A DNA stretch of 64,000 bases, taken from UBA6168 sp965222975. GTDB taxonomy: Bacteria > Bacteroidota > Bacteroidia > Chitinophagales > Saprospiraceae. The translations under genes and the position numbers were made by a program. The notes under the pieces are model-generated. The model did not search any database, was not told the origin of the DNA, and worked only from the letters and a program-made list of their open reading frames with translations. Shown in pieces: positions 25,380 to 34,146 of the stretch (position 1 is the stretch's first letter; the number at the start of each line of letters is the position of its first letter). Location: contig CBDCVJ010000047.1 in NCBI GenBank assembly GCA_965222975.1, positions 1 through 64,000 of the forward strand. The letters run 5' to 3'.

Positions 25380-27239
25380 TCATTTTTTATTTACCGCTGC
25401 TTTTGCCGCCACCTTTTTTGCAAGGCCATTTCCCGCTATTTCGCCTTTGCCTACCAATGCTTTTACCGTAAATATTTTCAGCCCCAATTCCGGCCGATAA
25501 CCGTGTATTTCTTTTACGTCCAAGGCCAACATAAACCGGATAATTTCCTCACTGACCACCTGACCGGGCACTAACACAGGAAAGCCCGGAGGATAGGGAA
25601 TAACAAAAGAAGCAGATACCAATTCCCGTCCATCGCTCATCGTTTTTAGACAATTGTCCAAAGGGATATATTCACATTGTTCTTCATGATAAGACATAAA
25701 ATAGGCTTCCCTGATATTGCCGCCCGGAATACCAGGGGCTGACTGAAAGGAAGCATGAAAATGACTGAAGTCAGGGAGTGGGGGAAATTCTTTTGTCAGC
25801 GAGTGAATGCGTTTTTCAGTAATTACTTTTTCCTTTTTATTCAACGACCGAAAGTCCTCATCCAATTGTTTGGCAATCAACAAAAGGGCGTTCATCAAGT
25901 AAGCTACCGAGCTGCGGGTGGTGCCAATATTGGTCATCAAAAGCACAGTATTTCTTGAAGTTTTGTTGATTTGGAGGTTGAACTGGTTCATCAAATATTC
26001 GTTCTTGAAAGTGTCTCCATCAATGCCGGCCTTTCCAACGGTTAAGGTAATTTTGGTAGGGTCAAGCACAAATTCGTCCATGGCCCAAGCCTCCTCCATC
26101 CGCGTCCAACCATCTTTGGGACTGTAATATTCATGGATGCCGGTAATGCTGTATTTTTCAGGGATCAAATCCTTAATGGTCAGCACTTCAAAATATTTTT
26201 TCAACAAGGGGTGGTCGTTTATTTTTGCCCTTAAGACCATCGCCATTTCAATGCTTTTTTCCACTAACTCAAAACCCTCAAATTGTACCTGCCTCCTGCC
26301 TGCATCAAGCGAAGCCAATATCTGATAATTCGGCGAAGTGGAGGTGTGCGTCATATATGCTTCGTGAAAAGCATCAGTTGTTTTCCTTTGAAAATCTTCG
26401 TCCCAAATATGTATCATCGAACCCTGCCGGAAACTTGATAATGTCTTGTGCGTACTCTGCGTGGAATAGACCCTTATTTTTACTTTTTCAGGATCGGGCA
26501 TGGTTGGCATTTCGCCTGCGGGGAGCGATTTAATATATTGCAGGTATTTCTTTTTATATTCTTCGCCATGATATTTTCTAAATAATTTTTTGGCGACAAA
26601 CATGCCTGTCCGTTGCTTATAGGTGTAGGTGAAACCCGCGAATGCAAACCATGCTTCGTCCCATAAAAAAACCATGTCCGGTTTTATGGCCAGCACTTCC
26701 TCCATTACTTTTTCGACATTATAAACAAGGCCGTCAAAAGTGCAATTGGTCAGTAATAACATTTTTACTTTGTCCAATTTTCCGGCAGATTTTAATTCCA
26801 ATAATTTCTCTTTAATTACTTTTAAAGGCACTGCCCCATACATTGAATATTCCTCGATGGGATATGAATCCAAATAAACAGGAAATGCGCCTGCCAGCAC
26901 CAACCCATAGTGATGTGACTTGTGACAGTCCCGGTCAATCAACACCACATCGCCGGGTTCGACCAATGCTTGCTGCACAATTTTATTAGCGGTGGAAGTG
27001 CCGTTGGTAACAAAAAAAGTATGCTCTGAGCCATATGCTTTGGCCGCCATCTCCTGTGCTTTTTTTAAAGGCCCGGTCGGTTGGAGCAACGAATCGAGAC
27101 CACCAGTGGTGGTGGATGTTTCTGCAAGGAACATATTCCTGCCATAAAATTTCCCAAAATCTTTTATCCAGTTTGATTTAAAAACCGAATTGCCCCGGGA
27201 AACAGGCATTTGAATGCCAGCTATGGAGAATGGCTTCAT
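25380..27239 (-). CDS. Orn/Lys/Arg decarboxylase-family PLP enzyme
   Basis: The 619-residue protein is a fold-I PLP enzyme. It shows FFVTNGTSTANKIVQQALV, IDRDCHKSHHYG, the aspartate in FLWDEAWFAF and the Schiff-base lysine in STQSTHKTLSSFRQGSMIH (about Lys265), all typical of basic amino acid decarboxylases. A C-terminal Orn/Lys/Arg decarboxylase domain follows (about 500-600; YPPGFPVLVPGQVVSEEI). It lacks the N-terminal wing of inducible AdiA/CadA enzymes. The product would be agmatine, cadaverine or putrescine; the residues visible do not decide which. The surrounding gabT/gabD genes favour a route from arginine or ornithine to GABA. Confidence 0.88.
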   Translation of the reverse strand: MKPFSIAGIQMPVSRGNSVFKSNWIKDFGKFYGRNMFLAETSTTTGGLDSLLQPTGPLKKAQEMAAKAYGSEHTFFVTNGTSTANKIVQQALVEPGDVVLIDRDCHKSHHYGLVLAGAFPVYLDSYPIEEYSMYGAVPLKVIKEKLLELKSAGKLDKVKMLLLTNCTFDGLVYNVEKVMEEVLAIKPDMVFLWDEAWFAFAGFTYTYKQRTGMFVAKKLFRKYHGEEYKKKYLQYIKSLPAGEMPTMPDPEKVKIRVYSTQSTHKTLSSFRQGSMIHIWDEDFQRKTTDAFHEAYMTHTSTSPNYQILASLDAGRRQVQFEGFELVEKSIEMAMVLRAKINDHPLLKKYFEVLTIKDLIPEKYSITGIHEYYSPKDGWTRMEEAWAMDEFVLDPTKITLTVGKAGIDGDTFKNEYLMNQFNLQINKTSRNTVLLMTNIGTTRSSVAYLMNALLLIAKQLDEDFRSLNKKEKVITEKRIHSLTKEFPPLPDFSHFHASFQSAPGIPGGNIREAYFMSYHEEQCEYIPLDNCLKTMSDGRELVSASFVIPYPPGFPVLVPGQVVSEEIIRFMLALDVKEIHGYRPELGLKIFTVKALVGKGEIAGNGLAKKVAAKAAVNKK

Positions 27240-27354
27240 TAATTTTTATTTTGGTGGTTGGAGAAAGGTGAAAAATTTTTCGACTGATTTTTTTTATAGC
27301 TAATGTTTTTTACAAAAACCAATATTTTAGATGTAGCCATTTTTTAAAAATTCA

Positions 27355-27852
27355 TTATTTAGTGATTATTTTTTTTACCATTTTCTGCATAAAGACATTA
27401 CTTGGCAGGGAAACATATTCATTGTTGTCAACTTTGATAATAATGAAGAAAATCCCTATATCACTTATTTTTCCTTCAATCGGATAATCCTTGTCCAAAA
27501 TGGCAACAGTGTCTCCGATATTTACCTGATGATTAAAGAAAACTATTAAAGTTGAAGTGATGTTTGACACAATTGACCATTGGGCTAAAAAAGCAATTCC
27601 TACAACAGTAAATAACGATGCAATATAGGCCGCTAATTGAGATGGCGCTATTCCCCAAATCAACAGTATTATCCCAATAAATAGTAAATACAAAATAAAG
27701 GAAACTACCTTTTTTACTATTTTAATTCTCGTTTTATGGTATTTATATTTCACCCCAACCCCATCTATCATCCGCTGAAGAATTTTAGATGAAACAATCA
27801 GAATGATTAATGAAACCACCGTCTCAATAATTTGAAGTTTATATCCTTCCAT
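27355..27852 (-). CDS. Truncated MscS-like membrane protein
   Basis: The 165-residue protein has a hydrophobic N-terminus (IETVVSLIILIVSSKIL; VSFILYLLFIGIILLIWGI; YIASLFTVVGIAFLAQWSI) with the pore-helix-like end of MscS, then a short beta domain (VNIGDTVAILDKDYPIEGKISDIGIFFIIIKV, VSLPSNVFMQKMV). The C-terminal alpha/beta vestibule domain is absent, so it is about half of a normal MscS. It lies 55 bases after gabT and 115 bases before the decarboxylase in the same orientation, so it may serve the osmotic or amine-export side of that block. Confidence 0.8.
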   Translation of the reverse strand: MEGYKLQIIETVVSLIILIVSSKILQRMIDGVGVKYKYHKTRIKIVKKVVSFILYLLFIGIILLIWGIAPSQLAAYIASLFTVVGIAFLAQWSIVSNITSTLIVFFNHQVNIGDTVAILDKDYPIEGKISDIGIFFIIIKVDNNEYVSLPSNVFMQKMVKKIITK

Positions 27853-27907
27853 TGGTCATTACTTTGATGCCTGGCCAGTACTCAGCACCTAATTTAAAGC
27901 GTTTTTT

Positions 27908-29215
27908 TCAACTATTCTCCTTAATTTCTTTTTCTAAAATATCCAACCCCTTTTGTAATTGTCTGTCAGTGATTACCAGTGGTGACAGCACTCGGATGAT
28001 ATTTTTATGAGTTCCTGCGCTGATGATAATCAGGCCGTTTTTTCCGCAGCCTTCCATCACTTTTTGACAAAGCTCTGCATCGGGCTGCAAGGGATCCCCG
28101 TTTTTCACAAATTCCATTGCCATCATCGCACCCAAGCCCCTGACATCTCCAATGGACGGATATTTTTCTTTCATTTTCTCAAATCGGTCACGGATCATTT
28201 TGCCCACTTCTTTTCCCCGTTTGTTCAAGTCGTTGTCTTCCATGAATTTTATGGTTGCTAGTGCAGCGGCACAGCAAACCGGGTTGCCGATATAGGTACC
28301 ACCAATGGTACTCGGCCCAGCAGCATCCATGACTTCTGCACGGCCCAGCACAGCGGCTATCGGCATGCCCGAACCCAATGATTTGGCCCAAGTTGAAATA
28401 TCGGGCAGCACACTAAAGTGCTTGTAGGATGCCCATTCGCCAGTACGGCAAAACCCACTTTGTACCTCATCGAAAATGAGCATGACACCATATTTGTCAC
28501 AAATCTTTCGCAGGCCTTCCACATATTTTTTCGGGGCAACATTGAAGCCGCCCTCGCCCTGCACCAGTTCGATGATGATGGCAGCGAGGTTTTTGGGGTT
28601 GACTGTATTTTTGAAATATTCGTCCAAACGTCGCAGTTCCTGTGCTGCAAATGTGTCTTCGTCCATTCCATTTGCGTAGCGGTAAACATTGGGGTATTGG
28701 ATTCGGTAAACCTCTGGTGCAAAAGGCCCGCAACCTTTTTTATAGGCCACTTTTGAGGTGAGGGTCATGGCCATGAGCGTTCGGCCATGGAAGGCATCGG
28801 TAAAACTGAGGACGCCATTTCTCCCTGTCGCCTGCTTCGCTATTTTGATGGCATTCTCTACTGCCTCGGCGCCTGTGCTGACAAGCATCGCTTTGGTTGG
28901 GCCACCATGCGGAAGTATTTCTACAAGCTTTTCGCAAAGCTCCAAGTACCGCTCATAGGTGGTCACGTTGAAGCTCGTGTGGAGGCACTTTTGCGCCTGT
29001 GTGATGATGGCATCGACCACAGGCTCTGGGCAATGGCCTGCATTGACGACACCGATGCCGCCAGCAAAGTCTATCATTTCATGGCCATCGGCATCGGTGA
29101 TGATGGCGCCCTTAGCTGATTTTGCTGTGGCAGTATTGAAGACACCAACGCCATTGGCAACGACAGATTTGCGCCTGTCCAGCAGTTCTTCACTTTTGGT
29201 TTTGATTGCTATCAT
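27908..29215 (-). CDS. gabT: 4-aminobutyrate aminotransferase
   Basis: The 435-residue class III aminotransferase begins SEELLDRRKSVVANGVGVF as in GabT. It shows STGAEAVENAIKIAK (PLP phosphate site), the PLP aspartate in LIFDEVQSGFCRTG, and the Schiff-base lysine in WAKSLGSGMPIAAV (about Lys275). It moves the amino group of GABA to 2-oxoglutarate and yields succinate semialdehyde, the substrate of gabD at the far end of the same block. It is the first gene of the block. Confidence 0.9.
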   Translation of the reverse strand: MIAIKTKSEELLDRRKSVVANGVGVFNTATAKSAKGAIITDADGHEMIDFAGGIGVVNAGHCPEPVVDAIITQAQKCLHTSFNVTTYERYLELCEKLVEILPHGGPTKAMLVSTGAEAVENAIKIAKQATGRNGVLSFTDAFHGRTLMAMTLTSKVAYKKGCGPFAPEVYRIQYPNVYRYANGMDEDTFAAQELRRLDEYFKNTVNPKNLAAIIIELVQGEGGFNVAPKKYVEGLRKICDKYGVMLIFDEVQSGFCRTGEWASYKHFSVLPDISTWAKSLGSGMPIAAVLGRAEVMDAAGPSTIGGTYIGNPVCCAAALATIKFMEDNDLNKRGKEVGKMIRDRFEKMKEKYPSIGDVRGLGAMMAMEFVKNGDPLQPDAELCQKVMEGCGKNGLIIISAGTHKNIIRVLSPLVITDRQLQKGLDILEKEIKENS

Positions 29216-29296
29216 TTTTGACTTTATTTTAAAAGAATGTTGTGTTTAAATGGAAGGATAATACCTGCATAATGGATTCAAATCTTTCATCCATTA

Positions 29297-29370
29297 TAAC
29301 TGTTCAGCAGGGTTGTTTTTTGAGAAAAAATGTCATTTTATCATCTTTCTTCCTCCATGCTGAATAGTTA
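29297..29370. repeat. Inverted repeat sharing TAACTGTTCAGCA with the element at 1467
   Basis: AACTGTTCAGCA (29298-29309) and TGCTGAATAGTT (29358-29369) match as an inverted repeat with one difference. The word GGTTGTTTTTT lies next to the left end, as it lies near the right end of the 1467-1556 element. It sits between the K+ channel gene and gabT, both on the minus strand. Confidence 0.5.
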
Positions 29371-29442
29371 ATGTCCATTTTGATAAAGACCACCTTTTCA
29401 GTATAGGTCACTAATATATTTTCAGTAACTAAACCCATACAA

Positions 29443-30471
29443 TTAAAGCGTTCCGCCACATCTATGACAAAACAAAGACCCAGTATGGTGTTCGCTTTGA
29501 TCGCAATTTTCACATTGTTTAAATTCTACTTCTTTCAAGTTCATTACCCTGCCACTGATCTCAGCAGTGACGATGCCCGTCGGAACAGCAATTACACCAT
29601 AGCCCATGATCATGACCACCGTTGCGAGGAACTGGCCAAATGGTGTCAAAGGTGTCACATCGCCATAGCCCACCGTTGTCAGGGTGACAATGGCCCAATA
29701 GATGCCCTTTGGGATGTTGTCAATCTTTTCGTTCAAATCCCCTTCCACGATGTACATTAAAGATCCGATGATAATGGACATCAGCACCACAAAAGACATG
29801 AAAATGGAAATCTTTGTTTTGCTGGCCTGCAATGCGCTGACAATGACTGCACCCTCTTTGACAAAATGCCCCATCTTAAATATTCGGAACACCCGCAGCA
29901 GCCGCAGTGCCCGAACAATTAGCAGGTGTTGGGCACCAATGAAAAACACACTTATATAAGTAGGGATCAAAGCTAACAAATCCACTATTCCAAAAAAAGA
30001 AGTTGCATATTTGATGGGCTTACGGGCACAATATAGGCGAATGATGTACTCAACTGTGAAGATGAGGGTAAAAATCCATTCGAGGACAAAAAACGTCCAC
30101 CAATATTTTGCCCGGTAAGAAGAGACCGTTTCCAAAATGACCGCTACCACACTTGCCACGATGATCCAGATCAGCACCATGTCGAACAGGTGGCCTTCTT
30201 TGGTATCGGTTTCAAAAACGATCTTGTGCAACTGCTTTTTTTGTATGGGGTTGATGCGCTTGTCCAATTGCCGCTTACCCCAATGAGCGAATCGGAAAAT
30301 AATTTTCTTAACTTTTTCTGGAAAAGTGCCGATCGCCCTTTTTGAAAAAGAATACACCTGAACAGTTCTGTGCCATAACCAGAGCAAAAACTGTTTCATG
30401 TACTTTTTAATCAGTTGGTTGATTTTGTTTTGCTTCACTATTTGATTAGTTAAAGTATCAAGTGCAGACAC
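29443..30471 (-). CDS. Voltage-gated-type K+ channel with C-terminal zinc ribbon (copy 1)
   Basis: The 342-residue protein is read from GTG 30471; ATG 30399 is the other possible start (318 residues). A basic N-terminal tail precedes six membrane segments of the ion-transport family, with an Arg-rich S4 (LLIVRALRLLRVFRIFKMG), the pore loop TLTTVGYGDVTPLTPFGQF and S6 (VVMIMGYGVIAVPTGIV). The last 25 residues hold four Cys (CENCDQSEHHTGSLFCHRCG), a zinc-ribbon-like tail. It should conduct K+ in response to voltage. It is divergent to, and clearly a paralogue of, the gene at 30874. Confidence 0.9.
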   Translation of the reverse strand: MSALDTLTNQIVKQNKINQLIKKYMKQFLLWLWHRTVQVYSFSKRAIGTFPEKVKKIIFRFAHWGKRQLDKRINPIQKKQLHKIVFETDTKEGHLFDMVLIWIIVASVVAVILETVSSYRAKYWWTFFVLEWIFTLIFTVEYIIRLYCARKPIKYATSFFGIVDLLALIPTYISVFFIGAQHLLIVRALRLLRVFRIFKMGHFVKEGAVIVSALQASKTKISIFMSFVVLMSIIIGSLMYIVEGDLNEKIDNIPKGIYWAIVTLTTVGYGDVTPLTPFGQFLATVVMIMGYGVIAVPTGIVTAEISGRVMNLKEVEFKQCENCDQSEHHTGSLFCHRCGGTL

Positions 30472-30873
30472 CTTGCGCGAAGAGAGCTAATCTCTCATTG
30501 CTCTTGCCAAAAAGAAAAAATTGACTGTCAATAGAAAAGACCATTAAATTGGAATCGGTCACTTTTTTTTAGGTGTGATTGCCTTCTTAAAATATGGATG
30601 CTATGGCTACTATGTTGTTCTCTCTTAGATTTCGAAATTGGGCAAAATGAGAATGACAGATTCAGAGGAGGGCAGATACTTGAAAAATTTGGAAATCGAA
30701 AAACCGCCCGTAAATTAAGGGTTGAAAAATAAACCGTGAATCCACCTTTCCGAAAGTTCCAAATTATTTTTTCGCCGTACAAAAATTTACCTTGTACTTA
30801 GGCGGTTTGGGCGGGGGAGGAAAAGTTTCCAATTTTCCCTCCCCCACTCCCTAACTTATCGAAAAAAATAAAC
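30472..30873. other. Divergent control region between two K+ channel paralogues
   Basis: No convincing gene is present; the minus-strand frame at 30528-30782 has no ATG start and a low-complexity, Ser-rich product. The region presumably holds the promoters of both channels. A TTTACCTTG-like box near 30788-30796 is the best plus-strand candidate but lacks a clear partner. Confidence 0.4.
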
Positions 30874-31938
30874 ATGATCAAAAATATCATAATTAAATAT
30901 TGGCAGAAAGCAGCAGCGAAAGGCCGCCTCTTATGGTCACAAGCTAAGGCATTAGAGGAAAAGGCCGCTAAGCTACTGCGCTATATGCAGGGGGAAGTGA
31001 TCAAACAACTGCCAAGTTGGAAGAAAGATTACGACAATTTTTCAAAAGAACAGCACGACAAGCTGGATAAAGCCCGCACAGGTTTCAAGAAAAAAAGGAA
31101 TGAATGGCGCCGCATATTTTCCAACTTGGACGCATCGCCCCAAAAACTGCACGAAATGCTTTTTGGGGAAAAAACGGCCATTGGCAAGCTGTTCGAGTCC
31201 TTTATTATTATACTCATATTTGCGAGTGTATTGGTGGTAATGCTGGATAGCGTGAACTCCATACACCGCCGTTTTTGGTGGCTGCTCTCGCCGTTAGAAT
31301 GGATTTTCACCATCGTATTCACCATCGAATACCTGCTTCGTATCTATAGCTCACCCAGGCCCATTCGGTATATGACCAGTTTTTTTGGCGTCATCGACCT
31401 AATCACGCTCTTGCCGACCTATATCGGTGTCCTATTTACAGGAGCGCATACCTTTCTTGTTCTGCGGATATTGCGGGTACTGCGGATATTGCGTTTGTTC
31501 AAGCTGGATTCCATGATGCGGGCCGGAAGTACCATTACCGCCTCTTTGAAGGCTAGCAGGGAGAAAATAGCCGTCTTTTTGCTGTTCGTGTTGTTGCTCG
31601 TCACGATCATGGGTTCGGTGCTGTACATTGTAGAAGCGGGACAAGGTTCGGGCTTTACGAGCATCCCCCTCAGTGTTTATTGGGCCATCGTGACGCTGAC
31701 GACGGTGGGCTATGGCGACATTGCTCCTGTTACTTGGCTCGGCCAATTAATAGCCGCTGCCGTCATGATTACTGGTTACGCCGTGCTTGCCGTGCCAACG
31801 GGCATCGTTTCCGCAGAATTCATCGAGCAGAAAAAACGAGCCCGCATCGACCACACAGAATGCAGCCGTTGCGGCAAGGACGAACATGAAAAAGGCGCCC
31901 GTTTTTGTTGTAGGTGTGCGGAAAAATTAGTGCCGTAA
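30874..31938 (+). CDS. Voltage-gated-type K+ channel with C-terminal zinc ribbon (copy 2)
   Basis: The 354-residue paralogue of the 29443-30471 gene has a long helical, charged N-terminal region (about 1-105). Six membrane segments follow with S4 FLVLRILRVLRILRLFKLD, pore TLTTVGYGDIAPVTWLGQL and S6 VMITGYAVLAVPTGIVSAE. A four-Cys tail (CSRCGKDEHEKGARFCCRCA) closes the protein. Both copies keep the same zinc-ribbon spacing. Its 3' end overlaps the convergent MscL-like frame by 163 bases. Confidence 0.92.
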   Translation: MIKNIIIKYWQKAAAKGRLLWSQAKALEEKAAKLLRYMQGEVIKQLPSWKKDYDNFSKEQHDKLDKARTGFKKKRNEWRRIFSNLDASPQKLHEMLFGEKTAIGKLFESFIIILIFASVLVVMLDSVNSIHRRFWWLLSPLEWIFTIVFTIEYLLRIYSSPRPIRYMTSFFGVIDLITLLPTYIGVLFTGAHTFLVLRILRVLRILRLFKLDSMMRAGSTITASLKASREKIAVFLLFVLLLVTIMGSVLYIVEAGQGSGFTSIPLSVYWAIVTLTTVGYGDIAPVTWLGQLIAAAVMITGYAVLAVPTGIVSAEFIEQKKRARIDHTECSRCGKDEHEKGARFCCRCAEKLVP

Positions 31939-32291
31939 TGGAGTCTGTTTATTATAATTTGATCCAACTCATTAACGGGGCATTTCAAATGCCCCGTAAT
32001 AATATAGTAGCTGTATAACCATTTTTTCTTTTTAAAATAAAGCAACATCCCTAATGAAATCAAAATCATGATGACCCACACAATGAAATAGCTGTATTTG
32101 AATTTAAGTTCGGGAACAAATTCAAAATTTCCTCCATCGCTTAGAAAAGACAGAGGGGGTAAAAAAATTTCTTTTACCAATACGTCAACTACCTTATTGA
32201 ACGCCGCTCCAATGATTACACCGATGGCTATATCAATCATATTGCCTTTGACAGCAAATTCTTTGAACTCTTTTATTAATGAAAATTTCAT
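31776..32291 (-). CDS. mscL: MscL-like channel with abnormal C-terminus
   Basis: The first 50 residues are good MscL (IKEFKEFAVKGNMIDIAIGVIIGAAFNKVV, then LPPLSFLS). The periplasmic loop is much shorter than usual, and the second membrane helix (YFIVWVIMILISLGMLLYF) ends in KKKKW. The conserved C-terminal helical bundle is missing. The frame then runs through the hairpin at 31975-31997 and 163 bases antisense to the K+ channel gene, which gives about 70 residues unlike any MscL. The real product may stop functioning as MscL near residue 92; 3' truncation or a lost stop codon is likely. MscL opens under membrane tension as a last-resort valve. Confidence 0.65.
   Translation of the reverse strand: MKFSLIKEFKEFAVKGNMIDIAIGVIIGAAFNKVVDVLVKEIFLPPLSFLSDGGNFEFVPELKFKYSYFIVWVIMILISLGMLLYFKKKKWLYSYYIITGHLKCPVNELDQIIINRLHYGTNFSAHLQQKRAPFSCSSLPQRLHSVWSMRARFFCSMNSAETMPVGTASTA
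31975..31997. repeat. Hairpin between convergent K+ channel and MscL-like genes
   Basis: ACGGGGCATTT and AAATGCCCCGT are perfect complements around one base, effectively an 8-bp GC-rich stem with a 7-base loop. It has no T run and probably acts as a weak bidirectional terminator after the channel gene, although the MscL-like frame reads through it. Confidence 0.5.
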
Positions 32292-32542
32292 AACAGGTTT
32301 TAAATGATAATCAACTACTGTCTTTATGTCAAAAGATCAAAACGGGTTGCTTAAAAAGTTAAAGTAACTGGTCGTGTAAATTGATTCAGGAAAACCGAAA
32401 ATATCACTCGGGCTGCTGGCTGTTTAGTTAATGCCAGAATTGGGCTTCTAAAACTTCCTCTTTCCGTCATTAGAGATGTTCATCACCCATTTCTTCATTT
32501 TTTATCGAACCAATATTTTACTTTTTTGTATGCCATATTATT

Positions 32543-33241
32543 TCATTTTTTTAAATGGTTATTCATGTAATAATTTTTCGTAACCTCATCAAGTTTTTCA
32601 ACAGCATACCTTAATGTTACTCGTGGCATAGTTGAAGCATATTTATCCAGAAAACCTTTAAGTCTATTTTCATCCCTTTTACCTGCTTCCCTTATCCAGC
32701 TTCCGACAGCTTTATTAATCATTTCGTGTTTATCATCAATTAAAATTTCAGCAATTTTGAATGTATCGTCTAAATCGCCCTCTTTTATAAAAGCATAAGT
32801 TGAAACTATTGCAGTTCTTCTTTCCCAAGTATTTTTAGACTTGGCTAATTGGTACAATATATCTCTTGGTTTATCCATTAAATATTTACCAATTATATGT
32901 GGCGCACCTCTATCCACAAAATCCCAATTGTTCAGTCTATCGTGCCTATTTAGATAAAGTTCATAAAGTTCTTTTCTTACTTCTTGAGAAGTTTTCTTAT
33001 CTCGTGCTTTAAAATCCATTATACTGACAGCTCCCATTCTGACTTCATAATATTTACTATCTAAAAGTTTGTTGAGTTCGACCATTGGCATTTCAACATA
33101 TTCTTTAGCCAATTTAAAAACAGTTCCAAATTTCAACCCCAGAGCTTCCGTTTCGCCGTCATTGCCACGAAAGAATTTCAATGTGTCTTTTTTGTTTTCA
33201 GCATTTGACTTAAGGTTTTCAATAAATTGGTCTGCCGTCAT
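32543..33241 (-). CDS. AlkD-like DNA glycosylase (HEAT-repeat)
   Basis: The 232-residue all-helical protein is of the DNA alkylation repair family. The signature NNWDFVDRGAPHIIG holds the Trp106/Asp110 pair equivalent to the DNA-contacting Trp and catalytic Asp of AlkD, and WERRTAIVSTYAFIKEG matches the family core. AlkD enzymes excise N3- and N7-alkylpurines without base flipping. Its start overlaps the stop of the radical SAM gene by 4 bases (ATGA), so translation is coupled. It is the last gene of a three-gene repair operon. Confidence 0.85.
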   Translation of the reverse strand: MTADQFIENLKSNAENKKDTLKFFRGNDGETEALGLKFGTVFKLAKEYVEMPMVELNKLLDSKYYEVRMGAVSIMDFKARDKKTSQEVRKELYELYLNRHDRLNNWDFVDRGAPHIIGKYLMDKPRDILYQLAKSKNTWERRTAIVSTYAFIKEGDLDDTFKIAEILIDDKHEMINKAVGSWIREAGKRDENRLKGFLDKYASTMPRVTLRYAVEKLDEVTKNYYMNNHLKK

Positions 33242-34146
33242 TTTATTTTTTTAGTTGCTGCCTTTATTATATCGTTATTCAAATCATACTCACCACAAAG
33301 TTCATTCATTTTTTTGTAAAACGCATTTCGATAATAATAAGGCATTTGAGTACTGTTTGAAAAAAATTGGTTGTACTTGTTTTCCAATTCAGGATAATGT
33401 TTTTTGATTGCATTGAGCATCAAAGTTTTGCTATGCGCCTTGTCATTTCCAAATAAGGTGATGGTTGCCGGGAAAATATAATCAACTCCCAAATTCTTAA
33501 AAGTAGAAAATGCCAAATGAAGTTGTTCGGTGGTGTCTGAAATATAAGGAATTAAGGGCATCAGGTTGACCCCTGCCAAAAATCCATTTTTCAATGTTTT
33601 TTCAAGGGCAATAAGCCTATCACTTGGCCTTGTGGCTCCAGGTTCAAAAATTTTGGCAACCTCATCTTGCAAAGTTGAAAAGGAAAAACTGATGATGGCT
33701 CCTCTTTTAATACCTTTTAAATCTTCAGGCAATATTGCCGATTGTTCAATTTGTTTTAACAGGTCAAAATCCCGTTCAATCAAATCTGATTTCGTAATAA
33801 TATGTACTGGGAATCTGTATTTGAGAATAATTTTAAGGGCTTGCCTTGTCAGCTCATATTTTTTCTCAATTTGTAAATATGGGTCAGTTGCAGAAGACAA
33901 TACAATGATTCCATATTGATTTTTTTTAGCTCTATTTGCCAATTGCTTATCCAATATCTCAATGGCATTTATTTTTGCGGAGAGGCTTTTTTCAAGGTTG
34001 ACACCATATTTACTTCCCCTGATATAACAATACAAGCAATTGAAAGAACAACTGCTATAAGCATTAAAAGTATAATCATCCAAAAACCACTTATCCCGTT
34101 TTTTGGTTTTATTGAGGACCGATTTGACTTCAATTTCACTTGGCAT
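33238..34146 (-). CDS. SPL-family radical SAM protein (spore-photoproduct-lyase-like)
   Basis: The 302-residue protein has the radical SAM CX3CX2C motif in YSSCSFNCLYCYIRGSKYG (Cys33, Cys37, Cys40). SSATDPYLQIEKKYELTR, KYRFPVHIITKSDLIERD and ISFSFSTLQDEVAKIFEPGA follow, as in the COG1533 DNA-repair-photolyase-type family. Family members use a 4Fe-4S cluster and SAM radicals; only true SplB is known to reverse thymine photoproduct. It lies between two AlkD-like genes with overlaps on both sides (11 and 4 bases), which ties it to DNA repair. The substrate is unknown. Confidence 0.85.
   Translation of the reverse strand: MPSEIEVKSVLNKTKKRDKWFLDDYTFNAYSSCSFNCLYCYIRGSKYGVNLEKSLSAKINAIEILDKQLANRAKKNQYGIIVLSSATDPYLQIEKKYELTRQALKIILKYRFPVHIITKSDLIERDFDLLKQIEQSAILPEDLKGIKRGAIISFSFSTLQDEVAKIFEPGATRPSDRLIALEKTLKNGFLAGVNLMPLIPYISDTTEQLHLAFSTFKNLGVDYIFPATITLFGNDKAHSKTLMLNAIKKHYPELENKYNQFFSNSTQMPYYYRNAFYKKMNELCGEYDLNNDIIKAATKKIK

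Noticed and set aside
30528..30782. 84-codon minus-strand frame between the K+ channels
   Set aside because: No ATG start, Ser/Phe-rich low-complexity product, and the region should hold two divergent promoters.
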